A stretch of DNA of 64,000 nt from LD21 sp963715785 (GTDB lineage Bacteria; Bacteroidota; Bacteroidia; Bacteroidales; VadinHA17): the NCBI GenBank assembly GCA_963715785.1, contig OY970276.1:2976001-3040000 (forward strand), written 5' to 3'. Of this stretch, positions 36,298 through 44,582 are shown in pieces; position 1 is the stretch's first letter, and each line of letters begins with the position of its first letter. Both the position numbers and the translations under genes were made by a program. Below the pieces are notes generated by a model, which searched no databases, was not told where the DNA came from, and saw only the letters and a program-made list of their open reading frames with translations.

Positions 36298-37380
36298 ATG
36301 GAAAAGGAATTAAGATTGATGAAGGGAAATGAAGCGGTTGCTGAAGCTGCAATCCGTGCCGGAGTAGATGGCTATTTCGGGTATCCCATTACACCTCAGA
36401 CTGAAATAATTGAATATCTCATGGAAGCAAATCCTGCTGAGACAACCGGAATGATTGTGCTCCAGGCTGAGAGTGAAGTGGCTGCAATCAATATGGTCTA
36501 TGGCGGTGCCGCTTGTGGTAAGAAAGTTATGACATCTTCTTCTTCACCCGGAATAAGTCTTAAGCAGGAAGGGATCACTTATATAGCAGGCGCTGAGCTC
36601 CCTTGTCTGATTGTAAATGTCGTGAGAGGCGGACCCGGTCTTGGCACCATTCAGCCTGCACAGTCAGATTACTTTCAGGCAACAAAGGGCGGTGGCCACG
36701 GTGATTATCACCTGATAGTGCTGGCTCCTGCTTCTGTTCAGGAGATGGCTGATTTCGTGGATCTGAGCTTTGAGCTTGCATTCAGGTACAGGAATCCGGT
36801 TATGATGCTTTCTGACGGCGCTATAGGACAGATGATGGAAAAAGTTTATCTGAGCCCGCAGAAGGAAAGATCTAAGACAGTGCCCGATTGGGCAACTACA
36901 GGAAAACCGCCTACAAGGGAAAGAAATATAATAACCTCACTCGACCTTGATCCGAACAGGCAGGAGGTATTTAATCAGAAGCTTATCTCCAAGTATAATG
37001 AGATAAGGGAGAAAGAGGTGCGTTTTGAGGAATTTCAATGTGACGATGCTGATTATCTTCTGGTTGCGTATGGCACAAGTGCCAGGGTTTGCCAGAAATC
37101 TGTTCAGCTGGCCAGGGAGCAGGGAATAAAAGCAGGTTTGCTGAGGCCAATAACTCTATTTCCATTCCCCACAAAAAGAATTAATGAACTGGCCGATCAG
37201 GTCAAAGGAATGCTATCGGTAGAGATGAGCGCCGGCCAGATGGTTGAAGATGTTCTGCTGTCTGTTAACGGAAAAGTTCCGGTTTATCATTTTGGAAGAA
37301 TGGGAGGAATAGTTACCACACCTGAAGAGGTTGTTGAATTATTTGAAATCAAAATTTATAGGAGGCTAATCAATGGTTGA
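36298..37380 (+). CDS. vorB: 3-methyl-2-oxobutanoate-type (Vor) ferredoxin oxidoreductase, alpha subunit
   Basis: 360 residues from ATG at 36298 (a TTG one codon earlier is also open). Family segments: KGNEAVAEAAIRAG, FGYPITPQTEIIEYL, QAESEVAAINMVYGGAACGKK and SSSSPGISLKQEGI, plus a C-terminal GLLRPITLFPFPTKRI. Together with beta and gamma it oxidatively decarboxylates 2-oxoacids to acyl-CoA, reducing ferredoxin. The similarity in memory is closest to Vor rather than fused Ior or pyruvate enzymes. The end overlaps the beta gene by 8 bases, indicating translational coupling. Confidence 0.9.
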   Translation: MEKELRLMKGNEAVAEAAIRAGVDGYFGYPITPQTEIIEYLMEANPAETTGMIVLQAESEVAAINMVYGGAACGKKVMTSSSSPGISLKQEGITYIAGAELPCLIVNVVRGGPGLGTIQPAQSDYFQATKGGGHGDYHLIVLAPASVQEMADFVDLSFELAFRYRNPVMMLSDGAIGQMMEKVYLSPQKERSKTVPDWATTGKPPTRERNIITSLDLDPNRQEVFNQKLISKYNEIREKEVRFEEFQCDDADYLLVAYGTSARVCQKSVQLAREQGIKAGLLRPITLFPFPTKRINELADQVKGMLSVEMSAGQMVEDVLLSVNGKVPVYHFGRMGGIVTTPEEVVELFEIKIYRRLING

Positions 37381-38152
37381 ATTTTCGGGAATAAAAGAAA
37401 TTATAAAACCGGAGAATCTGGTTTATCAGAAAACCAGCATTATGACAGATAATACACTGTCGTACTGTCCGGGATGCGGACATGGAACTGCTCACAGGAT
37501 CATTGCCGAAATAATCGGTGAAGAGGGTCTTCAATCGGAAGCTATAGGCGTGTCGCCGGTTGGATGTTCTGTATTTATGTATAACTATCTTGATATCGAC
37601 TGGCAGGAAGCCGCTCATGGACGGGCACCGGCAGTTGCAACAGCGATTAAGCGTCTGCTGCCTGATAAATTTGTATTTACTTATCAGGGTGACGGCGATC
37701 TTGCTGCTATCGGAACTGCCGAAACTATACATGCATGCAACAGGGGAGAAAATATTCTGATAATCTTTATAAATAATGGCATCTATGGCATGACCGGAGG
37801 TCAGATGGCACCTACCACTCTGCCGGGAATGAAATCTTCAACTTCACCATACGGAAGAAATGTTAAAACTATGGGCTATCCGCTAAAGATCACCGATATT
37901 GTTGCAACCCTCCCGGGATCATATTATGTCAGCCGTCAGAGTGTCCATACGGCTGCAAACGTAAAAAAGACCAAGAAAGCAATCAGGAAAGGTGTTCATT
38001 ATCAGAAGCTTAACAAAGGCACCTGTTTGATTGAAATTGTCTCAAACTGCCCGTCAGGCTGGAAAATGACGCCTGTGCAGGCTAATAAGTGGATGGAAGA
38101 GAATATGTTTCCTTATTATCCGCTTGGAGATCTTAAAGTTCCGGAAGAATAG
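37373..38152 (+). CDS. vorA: Vor-type 2-oxoacid:ferredoxin oxidoreductase, TPP-binding beta subunit
   Basis: 259 residues. N-terminal CPGCGHGTAHR binds part of an iron-sulfur/TPP region; GVSPVGCSVFMYNY and WQEAAHGRAPAVATAIKR follow. The TPP motif is GDGDLAAIGTAETIHA...FINNGIYGMTGGQMAPTT (about 105-150). Highly typical of the VorA/KorB subunit. Confidence 0.93.
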   Translation: MVEFSGIKEIIKPENLVYQKTSIMTDNTLSYCPGCGHGTAHRIIAEIIGEEGLQSEAIGVSPVGCSVFMYNYLDIDWQEAAHGRAPAVATAIKRLLPDKFVFTYQGDGDLAAIGTAETIHACNRGENILIIFINNGIYGMTGGQMAPTTLPGMKSSTSPYGRNVKTMGYPLKITDIVATLPGSYYVSRQSVHTAANVKKTKKAIRKGVHYQKLNKGTCLIEIVSNCPSGWKMTPVQANKWMEENMFPYYPLGDLKVPEE

Positions 38153-38183
38153 ACCATTGCATTAATACAGAAATTCGAAAAAA

Positions 38184-38744
38184 ATGACAGAGGAAATAAT
38201 TATAGCCGGATTTGGGGGACAGGGTGTCCTTTCAATGGGTAAAATAATGGCATATTCAGGCGTTATGCAGGATATGGAAGTCAGCTGGATGCCTTCATAC
38301 GGCCCGGAAATGCGAGGTGGTACCGCGAATGTTATCGTGATTATAAGCAATGAAAGGATAAGCTCACCGATCATAAAGCATTTCGATACTGCGATAATCC
38401 TTAACCAGCAATCAATGGACAAATTTGAGGGTTCAATAAAGCCTGGGGGAGTGCTTATCTACGATGGCAATGGTATTACGAGGCATCCTGAAAGAAAAGA
38501 TATAACTGTCTACAGGGTTGATGCAGCAGAAGAAGCTTCCAGGATGAACAGCCCGAAAACATTCAATACTATCGTTCTTGGCGGCTTCCTTAAGGTGAAA
38601 CCAATAATAAAGCTTGAGAATGTCATTAAAGGACTGAAAAAATCACTACCCGAAAGATATCATAATCTTATTCCAATGAACGAAAAGGCGCTCATGAGAG
38701 GAGAGGAGATTATTACTGAAGTACAAAAAGCTGTTTTTGTTTAA
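38184..38744 (+). CDS. vorC: 2-oxoacid:ferredoxin oxidoreductase, gamma subunit
   Basis: 186 residues. Starts with IIIAGFGGQGVLSMGKI, the CoA-binding gamma-subunit signature, followed by WMPSYGPEMRGGTANV, also diagnostic. It completes the four-subunit enzyme. It is the last gene before the IS110 element, so the operon's natural 3' end may have been altered by the insertion. Confidence 0.93.
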   Translation: MTEEIIIAGFGGQGVLSMGKIMAYSGVMQDMEVSWMPSYGPEMRGGTANVIVIISNERISSPIIKHFDTAIILNQQSMDKFEGSIKPGGVLIYDGNGITRHPERKDITVYRVDAAEEASRMNSPKTFNTIVLGGFLKVKPIIKLENVIKGLKKSLPERYHNLIPMNEKALMRGEEIITEVQKAVFV

Positions 38745-38825
38745 ACTCTGTGGTCCTCGTATGTTTGTTCTTTGAAATATTTTATAAAGTTATTGATATA
38801 TTGTTTTACTTAACTGGCAATAATG

Positions 38826-38936
38826 TTCTGTGGTGTAGGTCTATTGAACCTGTCGCAGAGTTTATTATGTCAGCCAGGTAAAAATCGGGAAATAACATGG
38901 TTTTCGAAACCGCATTTACGAGAAAGATGTTACCTG
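38826..38936 (+). ncRNA. Candidate IS110 bridge-RNA segment
   Basis: The leader upstream of the transposase folds by eye into two hairpins. Hairpin 1: TTCTGTG (38826-38832) pairs with CGCAGAG (38854-38860), and inside it AGGT (38837) with ACCT (38848) around CTATTGA. Hairpin 2: CAGGT (38875) with ACCTG (38932) and AACAT (38894) with ATGTT (38927). One side is continuous (ATGTTACCTG), while the other is interrupted by a 14-nt unpaired loop. A further GGTTT-TCG-AAACC stem lies inside. IS110 elements of the IS621 group encode a bridge RNA at this position with internal loops that pair to target and donor. Identification is by position and structure only. Confidence 0.45.
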
Positions 38937-38963
38937 AAAATGTAAAACAAAAACTATTGCTCT

Positions 38964-40352
38964 ATGAAACTTTATTTGGGAGGTGATGTCAGTAAAGGAT
39001 ATGCCGACTGGGTAATCCTTTCCGAAAAGAAGCAGACTGTTTTGGAAAACTTTCAGCTTGATGATACCTATGCAGGTCATTGTAAGCTTTATTCTATGCT
39101 TGAAGCTTATATTGAGAAGCATCCAGGATCAGAAATCTATGCAGCAGTGGAAAGCACTGGGGGTTATGAGAACAACTGGTTAAATACGCTTAAAAGCTAT
39201 CAGAAGGTTTTTAATCTTAAGGTAGCAAGGATAAATCCTGCAGGTGTTACATTCAACCGGAAAGCTGGGATGAAGCGAAACGTTACAGATGCCATAAGTG
39301 CTTTAAGTATTGCAGAGTTTATGATTGATCATCCTAAGAACATCACTTACGATCAGGATGATAAATGGAAATCTCTTTGTCGTCACTGGAATTTTGTTGA
39401 AATGCAGAAGCAGCAAAGGGTTCAGACAATTAATCAACTGGAAACAATTTTGTACAGCGCTAATCCTACGTTGATGCGGTATAAGAAAGGCGATCTTCCA
39501 AATTGGCTATTGGAGCTAATAATCCAATGTCCAACAGCAGATAAGTTAGCTAAGGCAAAGCCAGAGAAACTTGCAAAAATCCCTTATCTCTCACTAGCAA
39601 GAGCGAAGGAACTGGTAGCAGAAGCGGACCAAAATATCGCTTCAGCTACCGACAGGAACGCAGAAATATTGGTAAGTCAGATTGCCATGCAAATCAAGTC
39701 ATTTGATCAAAACATTAAAAGTCAGATGCAATTAATTGAACGGGACCTTATATGCCCTGAGATTGAACTTTTAAAATCATTTAAAGGCATAAGCACCATA
39801 TCTGCAATTGGTCTGTTGCTTGAGATAGAAACCATTGAGCGTTTTCCTACAGTAAAGGGGTTTAGTTGTTACTTCGGATTACACCCCAAGTTTAAGCAAA
39901 GTGGAGATAAAGTAATAGGTGTACGCATGAGTAAACAGGGGAGCAAAAACATGCGGAAGATACTGTTTAACATTGCTAAAGGAGCTATTACTTATAATCC
40001 TCTAATCATGTCTGTTTATGAGAAGAAATTATCCCATGGAATGAAAAAAATGGCCGCTATAGGTGTCTGTATGCATAAGATCTTACGAATAATCTATGGG
40101 ATGCTAAAGCATAAACAAGAATATAATCCCTTGATTGACAAAATAAACTGTGAAAAATCTAGAGATAAACAACAGGAAAAACAACAACAGGCAAATGCAA
40201 ATATCGAAAAAAGTCGTCGTTTCCAGGAGTTTGATGTAAAAGCTCCTATCTCCAGAAAACAGACAAAAAAAAGGAGGGAACACGATTTGTCCCAATGTGA
40301 AATAACTTCACAAAATACGGGATCTACATGTTCCTCCGAAACAAAATTATGA
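38964..40352 (+). CDS. IS110-family transposase (DEDD recombinase)
   Basis: 462 residues. The N-terminal DEDD RuvC-like domain has GGDVSKGYADW (first Asp about 8), AAVESTGGYENNW (Glu about 61) and MKRNVTDAISALSIAEF (final Asp pair region, about 110). The C-terminal Transposase_20 domain has FKGISTISAIGLLLEIETIERF...SCYFGLHPKFKQSG and SKQGSKNMRKILFN with the catalytic-Ser region. The last about 65 residues are a charged, Gln/Lys-rich tail (QQEKQQQANA) beyond the usual end. Full length and apparently intact. It acts as a bridge-RNA-guided recombinase if the family model holds. Confidence 0.93.
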   Translation: MKLYLGGDVSKGYADWVILSEKKQTVLENFQLDDTYAGHCKLYSMLEAYIEKHPGSEIYAAVESTGGYENNWLNTLKSYQKVFNLKVARINPAGVTFNRKAGMKRNVTDAISALSIAEFMIDHPKNITYDQDDKWKSLCRHWNFVEMQKQQRVQTINQLETILYSANPTLMRYKKGDLPNWLLELIIQCPTADKLAKAKPEKLAKIPYLSLARAKELVAEADQNIASATDRNAEILVSQIAMQIKSFDQNIKSQMQLIERDLICPEIELLKSFKGISTISAIGLLLEIETIERFPTVKGFSCYFGLHPKFKQSGDKVIGVRMSKQGSKNMRKILFNIAKGAITYNPLIMSVYEKKLSHGMKKMAAIGVCMHKILRIIYGMLKHKQEYNPLIDKINCEKSRDKQQEKQQQANANIEKSRRFQEFDVKAPISRKQTKKRREHDLSQCEITSQNTGSTCSSETKL

Positions 40353-40468
40353 AAAACATATTATAAATATTTAAAAACTAACAACTTTAACAACCTTTTT
40401 CCCCGATTACAATATGTCAAAGAACTTTATAAACTTTTTTCAAAAAAATCAAACTTTAAACGAAATAA

Positions 40469-40550
40469 CTCTGTGTGACTGTTTCCAAGAACTTACACAG
40501 AGTGACACTGAGGTCCACTGAGGTCCACAGAGGTACATGAAGGTTTCGCT
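40469..40550. repeat. CACAGAG palindrome plus 10-bp tandem array
   Basis: CTCTGTGT (40469-40476) pairs with ACACAGAG (40495-40502). It is followed by four decaying 10-bp units starting AGGT at 40511, 40521, 40531 and 40541 (AGGTCCACTG, AGGTCCACAG, AGGTACATGA, AGGTTTCGCT). It sits between the IS110 right end and the 3' end of nadD. Confidence 0.65.
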
Positions 40551-40566
40551 AAGGATCACTAAGGGA

Positions 40567-41163
40567 CTATTTCTCGTAAAAATGCATCTCCTTAATATAT
40601 TTCCATACTGCTGGCGAAAGGAAATACGACATATCCTTCCCGCTTTTAATTCCATCACGAATGAATGTTCCCGAGATTTCAATCATAGGAGCATTAATGC
40701 GATGAATATCGGCATCCAAAAGTATCTTATCGAGAAGAGGTGAAGCCGGTTTTTCAGCTTCATGACGCGGATAAACGTATATCGGATACCGGCTTACCAG
40801 TTCCGCGGCATTCTTCCATTTATGGAGTGTGGAGATATTGTCTTCGCCCATTACAAGGCAGAATTCATTTGCCGGGTATTTTTCTTTTAGATAAGTCAGT
40901 GTATCAATGGTATATGACGGTATCGGCAGCCTGAACTCAATATCGGAGGCCCTGAGCCTGTCGTTATTGCCGATAGCCAGCTCAGTCATGTAGAGCCTCT
41001 GATGATCAGCCAGAAGAGTCTCCTTCTGTTTTAAAGGGTTATGCGGACTTACTATGAACCATACCTGATTCAGGCCTGCAAATTCTGTCATGTATCCTGC
41101 AATCGCCAGGTGGCCGATATGAACCGGGTTAAATGATCCGAAATACAAGCCTATTTTTGCCAT
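40567..41163 (-). CDS. nadD: Nicotinate-nucleotide adenylyltransferase
   Basis: 198 residues. Nucleotidyltransferase fold with IGLYFGSFNPVHIGHLAIAGYM at the N-terminus (GxFxPxHxGH motif), VWFIVSPHNPLK, and the C-terminal ISGTFIRDGIKSGKDMSYFL (ISxTxIR). It converts NaMN and ATP to NaAD in NAD synthesis. Third gene of the yicC-gmk-nadD cluster, 14 bases after gmk. Confidence 0.95.
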   Translation of the reverse strand: MAKIGLYFGSFNPVHIGHLAIAGYMTEFAGLNQVWFIVSPHNPLKQKETLLADHQRLYMTELAIGNNDRLRASDIEFRLPIPSYTIDTLTYLKEKYPANEFCLVMGEDNISTLHKWKNAAELVSRYPIYVYPRHEAEKPASPLLDKILLDADIHRINAPMIEISGTFIRDGIKSGKDMSYFLSPAVWKYIKEMHFYEK

Positions 41164-41177
41164 CTGAATATTATGGA

Positions 41178-41759
41178 TTATTTTCCGATAAAAGAAGAAA
41201 CAATTTTCTGTGTCTCTTCTTTTGCCTTATCAAGCTGGTGATTTACAACAATGGTGTCAAAAAAGTCGGCAAGCTTTAACTCCTCATGTGCTTTTTCAAC
41301 TCTTATTTTTATTTTTTCCGGGGTATCTGTTGCTCTTTTTACCAGGCGGTTCTCAAGCTCCTCAACGGAAGGAGGCATAATGAAGATAGCGATTGAATCG
41401 GTGCCGAATTTTTTTTTCAGGCTGATGCCTCCTTTTACGTCAACATCAAACAGCACATGTTTCCCATTGTCCCAGATCCTTTTCAATTCGCTTTTAAGAG
41501 TGCCATAGAACAGGTCTTTATAGACTTCCTCCCACTCGACAAATTCGTCGTTCTCAATTCTTCTTTTGAATTCCCCGACTGACAAAAAGAAATAATCCTC
41601 ACCATCATGTTCGTTTCCCCTTCTGGGCCTGGTAGTTGCAGATACAGAAAAAGCTAGATTCAATCCGCTGTCAAGCAGATGTTTAACAATTGTAGTCTTC
41701 CCCGCACCTGAAGGAGCGGAGATGATAACCAGTTTCCCTTCCGGAATTTTATTTGCCAA
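41178..41759 (-). CDS. gmk: Guanylate kinase
   Basis: 193 residues. P-loop SAPSGAGKTTIVKHLL (about 14-29), GMP-binding SVSATTRPRRGNEHDGEDYFFLS, and VDVKGGISLKKKFG. Normal length. It phosphorylates GMP to GDP. Cotranscribed with yicC and nadD, a common Bacteroidota arrangement. Confidence 0.96.
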   Translation of the reverse strand: MANKIPEGKLVIISAPSGAGKTTIVKHLLDSGLNLAFSVSATTRPRRGNEHDGEDYFFLSVGEFKRRIENDEFVEWEEVYKDLFYGTLKSELKRIWDNGKHVLFDVDVKGGISLKKKFGTDSIAIFIMPPSVEELENRLVKRATDTPEKIKIRVEKAHEELKLADFFDTIVVNHQLDKAKEETQKIVSSFIGK

Positions 41760-41898
41760 TTTTTTACTCCCAATCCCCCAGCGGGGTTTTTATGTAATGA
41801 AACATTATATTATTCAAGGTTCCTCTGTTCTTCTCTGCATCGCTAAAACTTTCGGACGACACGTTTTTGCACCTCGTGATAATTCTTATTTTCAATTT

Positions 41899-42774
41899 TT
41901 ATAATACATTCAGGGTTTGTTCCTTTATTTTTTCAAGTTCATCCTTCATCATCACAACAAGTTTTTGTATCGATGCATCGTTTGCTTTCGAGCCAATTGT
42001 ATTTATTTCACGGCCAATTTCCTGTGCAATGAAATTTAATATTTTTCCATTAGGTGAAGGGGTATTTATGGTATCAATAAAATAATCACAATGAGTTTTC
42101 AGCCTTACTTTTTCTTCATTAATATCATATTTCTCGAGATAAAAAATGATTTCCTGCTCAAACCTGTTCTTATCGATTTTATCAGAACCGAGGTTTTCTT
42201 CCAGTAATGACATCAGCTTTTCTCTTATTTTTGTGATTCTTCCGGCCTCAAATGTCTGCACTGTTTCAAGCAATGACAATATTTTCCCAATGCATTTTTT
42301 CAGATCCGCCATTATGGAATTTCCTTCCTCAATCCTGTACAGATCAAGCATTGTAATTGATTCAATGATCTGATTTTTTACCAATTGCCACTCAGACTCA
42401 GGCATCTCGGGTTTTTCGGTTTTAAGCGTGTCAGGCAGCTTCATAATCGCAGTAAAAATCTGATCATCGAGACTGATCTTAAGCTCAGCTGCAATCTCTT
42501 TAAACTGGTTATAGTAATTTCTGACAGCTGCCTTGTTTATTACAGTAACAACCTCATCATCAAGCATGTCGCAAAAAATAGAAAAATCAATTTTCCCTCT
42601 GTCGAGTCTCTGGCTTATGAGATTTCTTATTTCCGGTTCCTTTTCCTTATAGAGCCAGGGAAGTTTTGTGTTCAGGTCAAGCTGTTTGGAATTGAGTGAT
42701 TTTATCTCAATGGTAATCTTTTTCTGGGGTGTCTCCGCTATGGCTTTCCCATAGCCAGTCATCGATTTAATCAT
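41899..42774 (-). CDS. yicC: YicC-family endoribonuclease-like protein
   Basis: 291 residues. Begins MIKSMTGYGKA, the hallmark of YicC/YloC proteins, with IEIKSLNSKQLDLNTKLP and RGKIDFSIF. The C-terminal DUF1732 domain contains RIEQEIIF-like NRFEQEIIFYLEKYDINEE, RLKTHCDYF and GKILNFIAQEIGREINTIGSKAND. The family has RNase activity in E. coli and B. subtilis; its target here is unknown. First gene of the yicC-gmk-nadD cluster. Confidence 0.94.
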   Translation of the reverse strand: MIKSMTGYGKAIAETPQKKITIEIKSLNSKQLDLNTKLPWLYKEKEPEIRNLISQRLDRGKIDFSIFCDMLDDEVVTVINKAAVRNYYNQFKEIAAELKISLDDQIFTAIMKLPDTLKTEKPEMPESEWQLVKNQIIESITMLDLYRIEEGNSIMADLKKCIGKILSLLETVQTFEAGRITKIREKLMSLLEENLGSDKIDKNRFEQEIIFYLEKYDINEEKVRLKTHCDYFIDTINTPSPNGKILNFIAQEIGREINTIGSKANDASIQKLVVMMKDELEKIKEQTLNVL

Positions 42775-42829
42775 TTCCTCAATAGTATAATTAAAATAGT
42801 GAAGAGAACAAGAGTTACTTATTTCTCTT

Positions 42830-42837
42830 CAAAATTA
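42830..42837 (-). promoter_or_regulatory. Candidate -7 box for yicC-gmk-nadD
   Basis: TAATTTTG on the coding strand matches TAnnTTTG, 56 bases before the yicC start. Confidence 0.35.
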
Positions 42838-42873
42838 CTAATTTCAGTATGCAAACCAAGTATAACAGTCATA

Positions 42874-44250
42874 TTAAAGCTTTTCGAGCTTTACGGTAAA
42901 GTGTCTCATGATGGGGGCTTCCCAATCTATCTTCACGCCTCTGAGAATTTTGTCTTTTCTTTCATAAACATTTCTGGCTACTGCAGCGACATAATCAGTA
43001 TGATTGTCAGTATATACCCGTCTTGGCAGAGCGAGTCTTACCATCTCCAGTTCAGGGAATCTGTTCTGACGGGTTTGAGGATCCCTGTCAGCCATCAGTG
43101 CACCGATTTCAACACCTCTGACTCCTCCTTCAATATAAAGTTCAATTGCCAGTGTCTGTGCAGGAAACTCTTCACGCGGAATATGAGAAAGAAATTTTTT
43201 TGCATCAATAAAAACGGCATGGCCCCCGAATGGCTCCAGAACGGGGATTCCGTATTCTTTCAGCTTGCTTCCCAGTCGTGAAACCTGGTTTATTCGCGAT
43301 TCGAGATATAAAAATTCAGTACCTTCATATAATCCCCGGGCTAATGCATTCATATCTCTTCCTGACATACCGCCATAGGTTAAAAATCCTTCATACATTA
43401 TATTAAAAGTTGAAGCCTGACGGAACAGCTCTTCTTCCCTGAAGCCGATAAACCCTCCCATATTAACAATAGCATCCTTTTTTGAGCTCATTGTCATTCC
43501 ATCAGCATAAGAGAACATCTCTCTTGCAATGTCACGGATATTTCTGTCAGCATATCCTTCTTCCCTCAATTTTATGAAATATGCATTTTCCGCAAAACGT
43601 GCCGAGTCAATTATTAATTTCACGCCATATTTATGTGCAAGCAGGCTCACTTCCCTCAGATTTGACATACTGACCGGCTGACCTCCGGCAGTATTGTTGG
43701 TAATGGTAACAATTACGCAGGAAATCCTGTCAGCCGGATTGTTCTTTAACACATTCTCCAGCTTCGCCATATCTACATTTCCCTTGAACGGATGCCAGAG
43801 AGTTGTATCAGAAGCCTCATCGATTGTACAGTCAACAGCATGTGCCTTCCTGATTTCGATATGTCCTTTGGTTGTATCAAAATGTGAGTTTCCGGGAACC
43901 AGATCGCCCTCTTTGACCAGAACTGAGAATAATACGTTCTCAGCTGCTCTGCCCTGATGGGTTGGAAGAAAATAATTAAATCCCGTTATATCTGAAATGG
44001 CATCTTTTAATTTATAGTATGAAGAAGCCCCGGCATAGCTCTCATCGCCTATCATAAGCGCAGACCACTGCTGGTCGCTCATTGCACCGGTACCTGAATC
44101 CGTAAGAAGATCAATAATTACCTGGTTAGATTTCAGATTGAAAAGATTATACGAGGCATCTTTAATCCAGTTTTCTCTCTGATCACGGGTACTTTTGTGA
44201 ATCTCTTCGACCATTTTTATTTTAAAGGGTTCTATGAATGGGAGTTCCAT
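42874..44250 (-). CDS. tnaA: Tryptophanase (tryptophan indole-lyase)
   Basis: 458 residues, PLP beta-eliminating lyase that splits tryptophan to indole, pyruvate and ammonia. Family blocks: IDLLTDSGTGAMSDQQW, GDESYAGASSYYKL, PTHQGRAAEN, and the PLP Lys in MTMSSKKDAIVNMGG. Three positions separate it from tyrosine phenol-lyase. FDTTKGH has Asp where TPL has its phenol-binding Thr. GVRGVEIGA lacks the Arg of TPL's SMERG. The C-terminal RHFTVKL keeps the tryptophanase His instead of Phe. Monocistronic. Fits the amino-acid fermenting lifestyle. Confidence 0.92.
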   Translation of the reverse strand: MELPFIEPFKIKMVEEIHKSTRDQRENWIKDASYNLFNLKSNQVIIDLLTDSGTGAMSDQQWSALMIGDESYAGASSYYKLKDAISDITGFNYFLPTHQGRAAENVLFSVLVKEGDLVPGNSHFDTTKGHIEIRKAHAVDCTIDEASDTTLWHPFKGNVDMAKLENVLKNNPADRISCVIVTITNNTAGGQPVSMSNLREVSLLAHKYGVKLIIDSARFAENAYFIKLREEGYADRNIRDIAREMFSYADGMTMSSKKDAIVNMGGFIGFREEELFRQASTFNIMYEGFLTYGGMSGRDMNALARGLYEGTEFLYLESRINQVSRLGSKLKEYGIPVLEPFGGHAVFIDAKKFLSHIPREEFPAQTLAIELYIEGGVRGVEIGALMADRDPQTRQNRFPELEMVRLALPRRVYTDNHTDYVAAVARNVYERKDKILRGVKIDWEAPIMRHFTVKLEKL

Positions 44251-44582
44251 AATAAATTTTTATATAATTCAGAATATTAATAATAAACAACCTGTTATAA
44301 GCGTGGCTGAAAAAAACAGAAGACTATTTCAGCTTAACACGAAATCCTGTGAAATTAATAAGATGATTGGGCTGTGAAATCAGGAAGGCAGAGCATAAGA
44401 ATCTTCAGCCTTATCTGGAAGGACAGAGAAAAAAATCTCTGTTTTTTATATTCTTGTATATATTTATAAGACTTTTTTCCGTTAACATTGTACGGGGCAT
44501 GTTTTCTTAATATGATTCGCGTAAAATTAATAGTATTTTATGATATTATCAATCATGAAATCAGTTCAGAAAAATAAGAAAG
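44251..44582. other. 332-bp divergent gap with hairpins and a possible small RNA
   Basis: No open gene is supportable. A stem CGTG-GCTGAAA / TTTCAGC-TTAA-CACG (about 44303-44340) is followed by a segment ending in an intrinsic-terminator-like hairpin at 44423-44442. Together these could delimit a rightward RNA of about 150 nt or a terminated leader of the DUF3078 gene. No Rfam family was recognised and no tnaC-like leader peptide with Trp is visible on the tnaA side. Confidence 0.3.
44423..44447 (+). terminator. Intrinsic-terminator-like hairpin
   Basis: ACAGAGA (44423-44429) pairs with TCTCTGT (44436-44442) around an A-run, then TTTTT. Oriented rightward although no recognised gene ends here, which is why a small RNA or leader is suspected. 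Confidence 0.5.

Larger units (their letters stand above)
38750..40440 (+). mobile_element. IS110-family insertion sequence
   Basis: Element with one transposase gene (38964-40352), about 210 bp of non-coding left end and about 90 bp of right end. Exact borders are uncertain because the family leaves no classical terminal repeats. A 15-bp subterminal inverted repeat with one mismatch links GTTCTTTGAAATATT (38767-38781) with the complement of AATATGTCAAAGAAC (40411-40425). CTCTGTG-type repeat sequence occurs just outside both ends (38746-38752 and 40469-40475), so the element may sit in or beside a dispersed palindromic repeat, a known IS110 habit. Confidence 0.65.

Noticed and set aside
42874..44250. 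Tyrosine phenol-lyase instead of tryptophanase
   Set aside because: The phenol-recognition Thr, Arg and Phe positions of TPL are Asp, Ile and His here, as in tryptophanase.
44251..44582. tnaC-type leader peptide upstream of tryptophanase
   Set aside because: Short ORFs on the tnaA strand contain no Trp in the required place and are not positioned as a leader.
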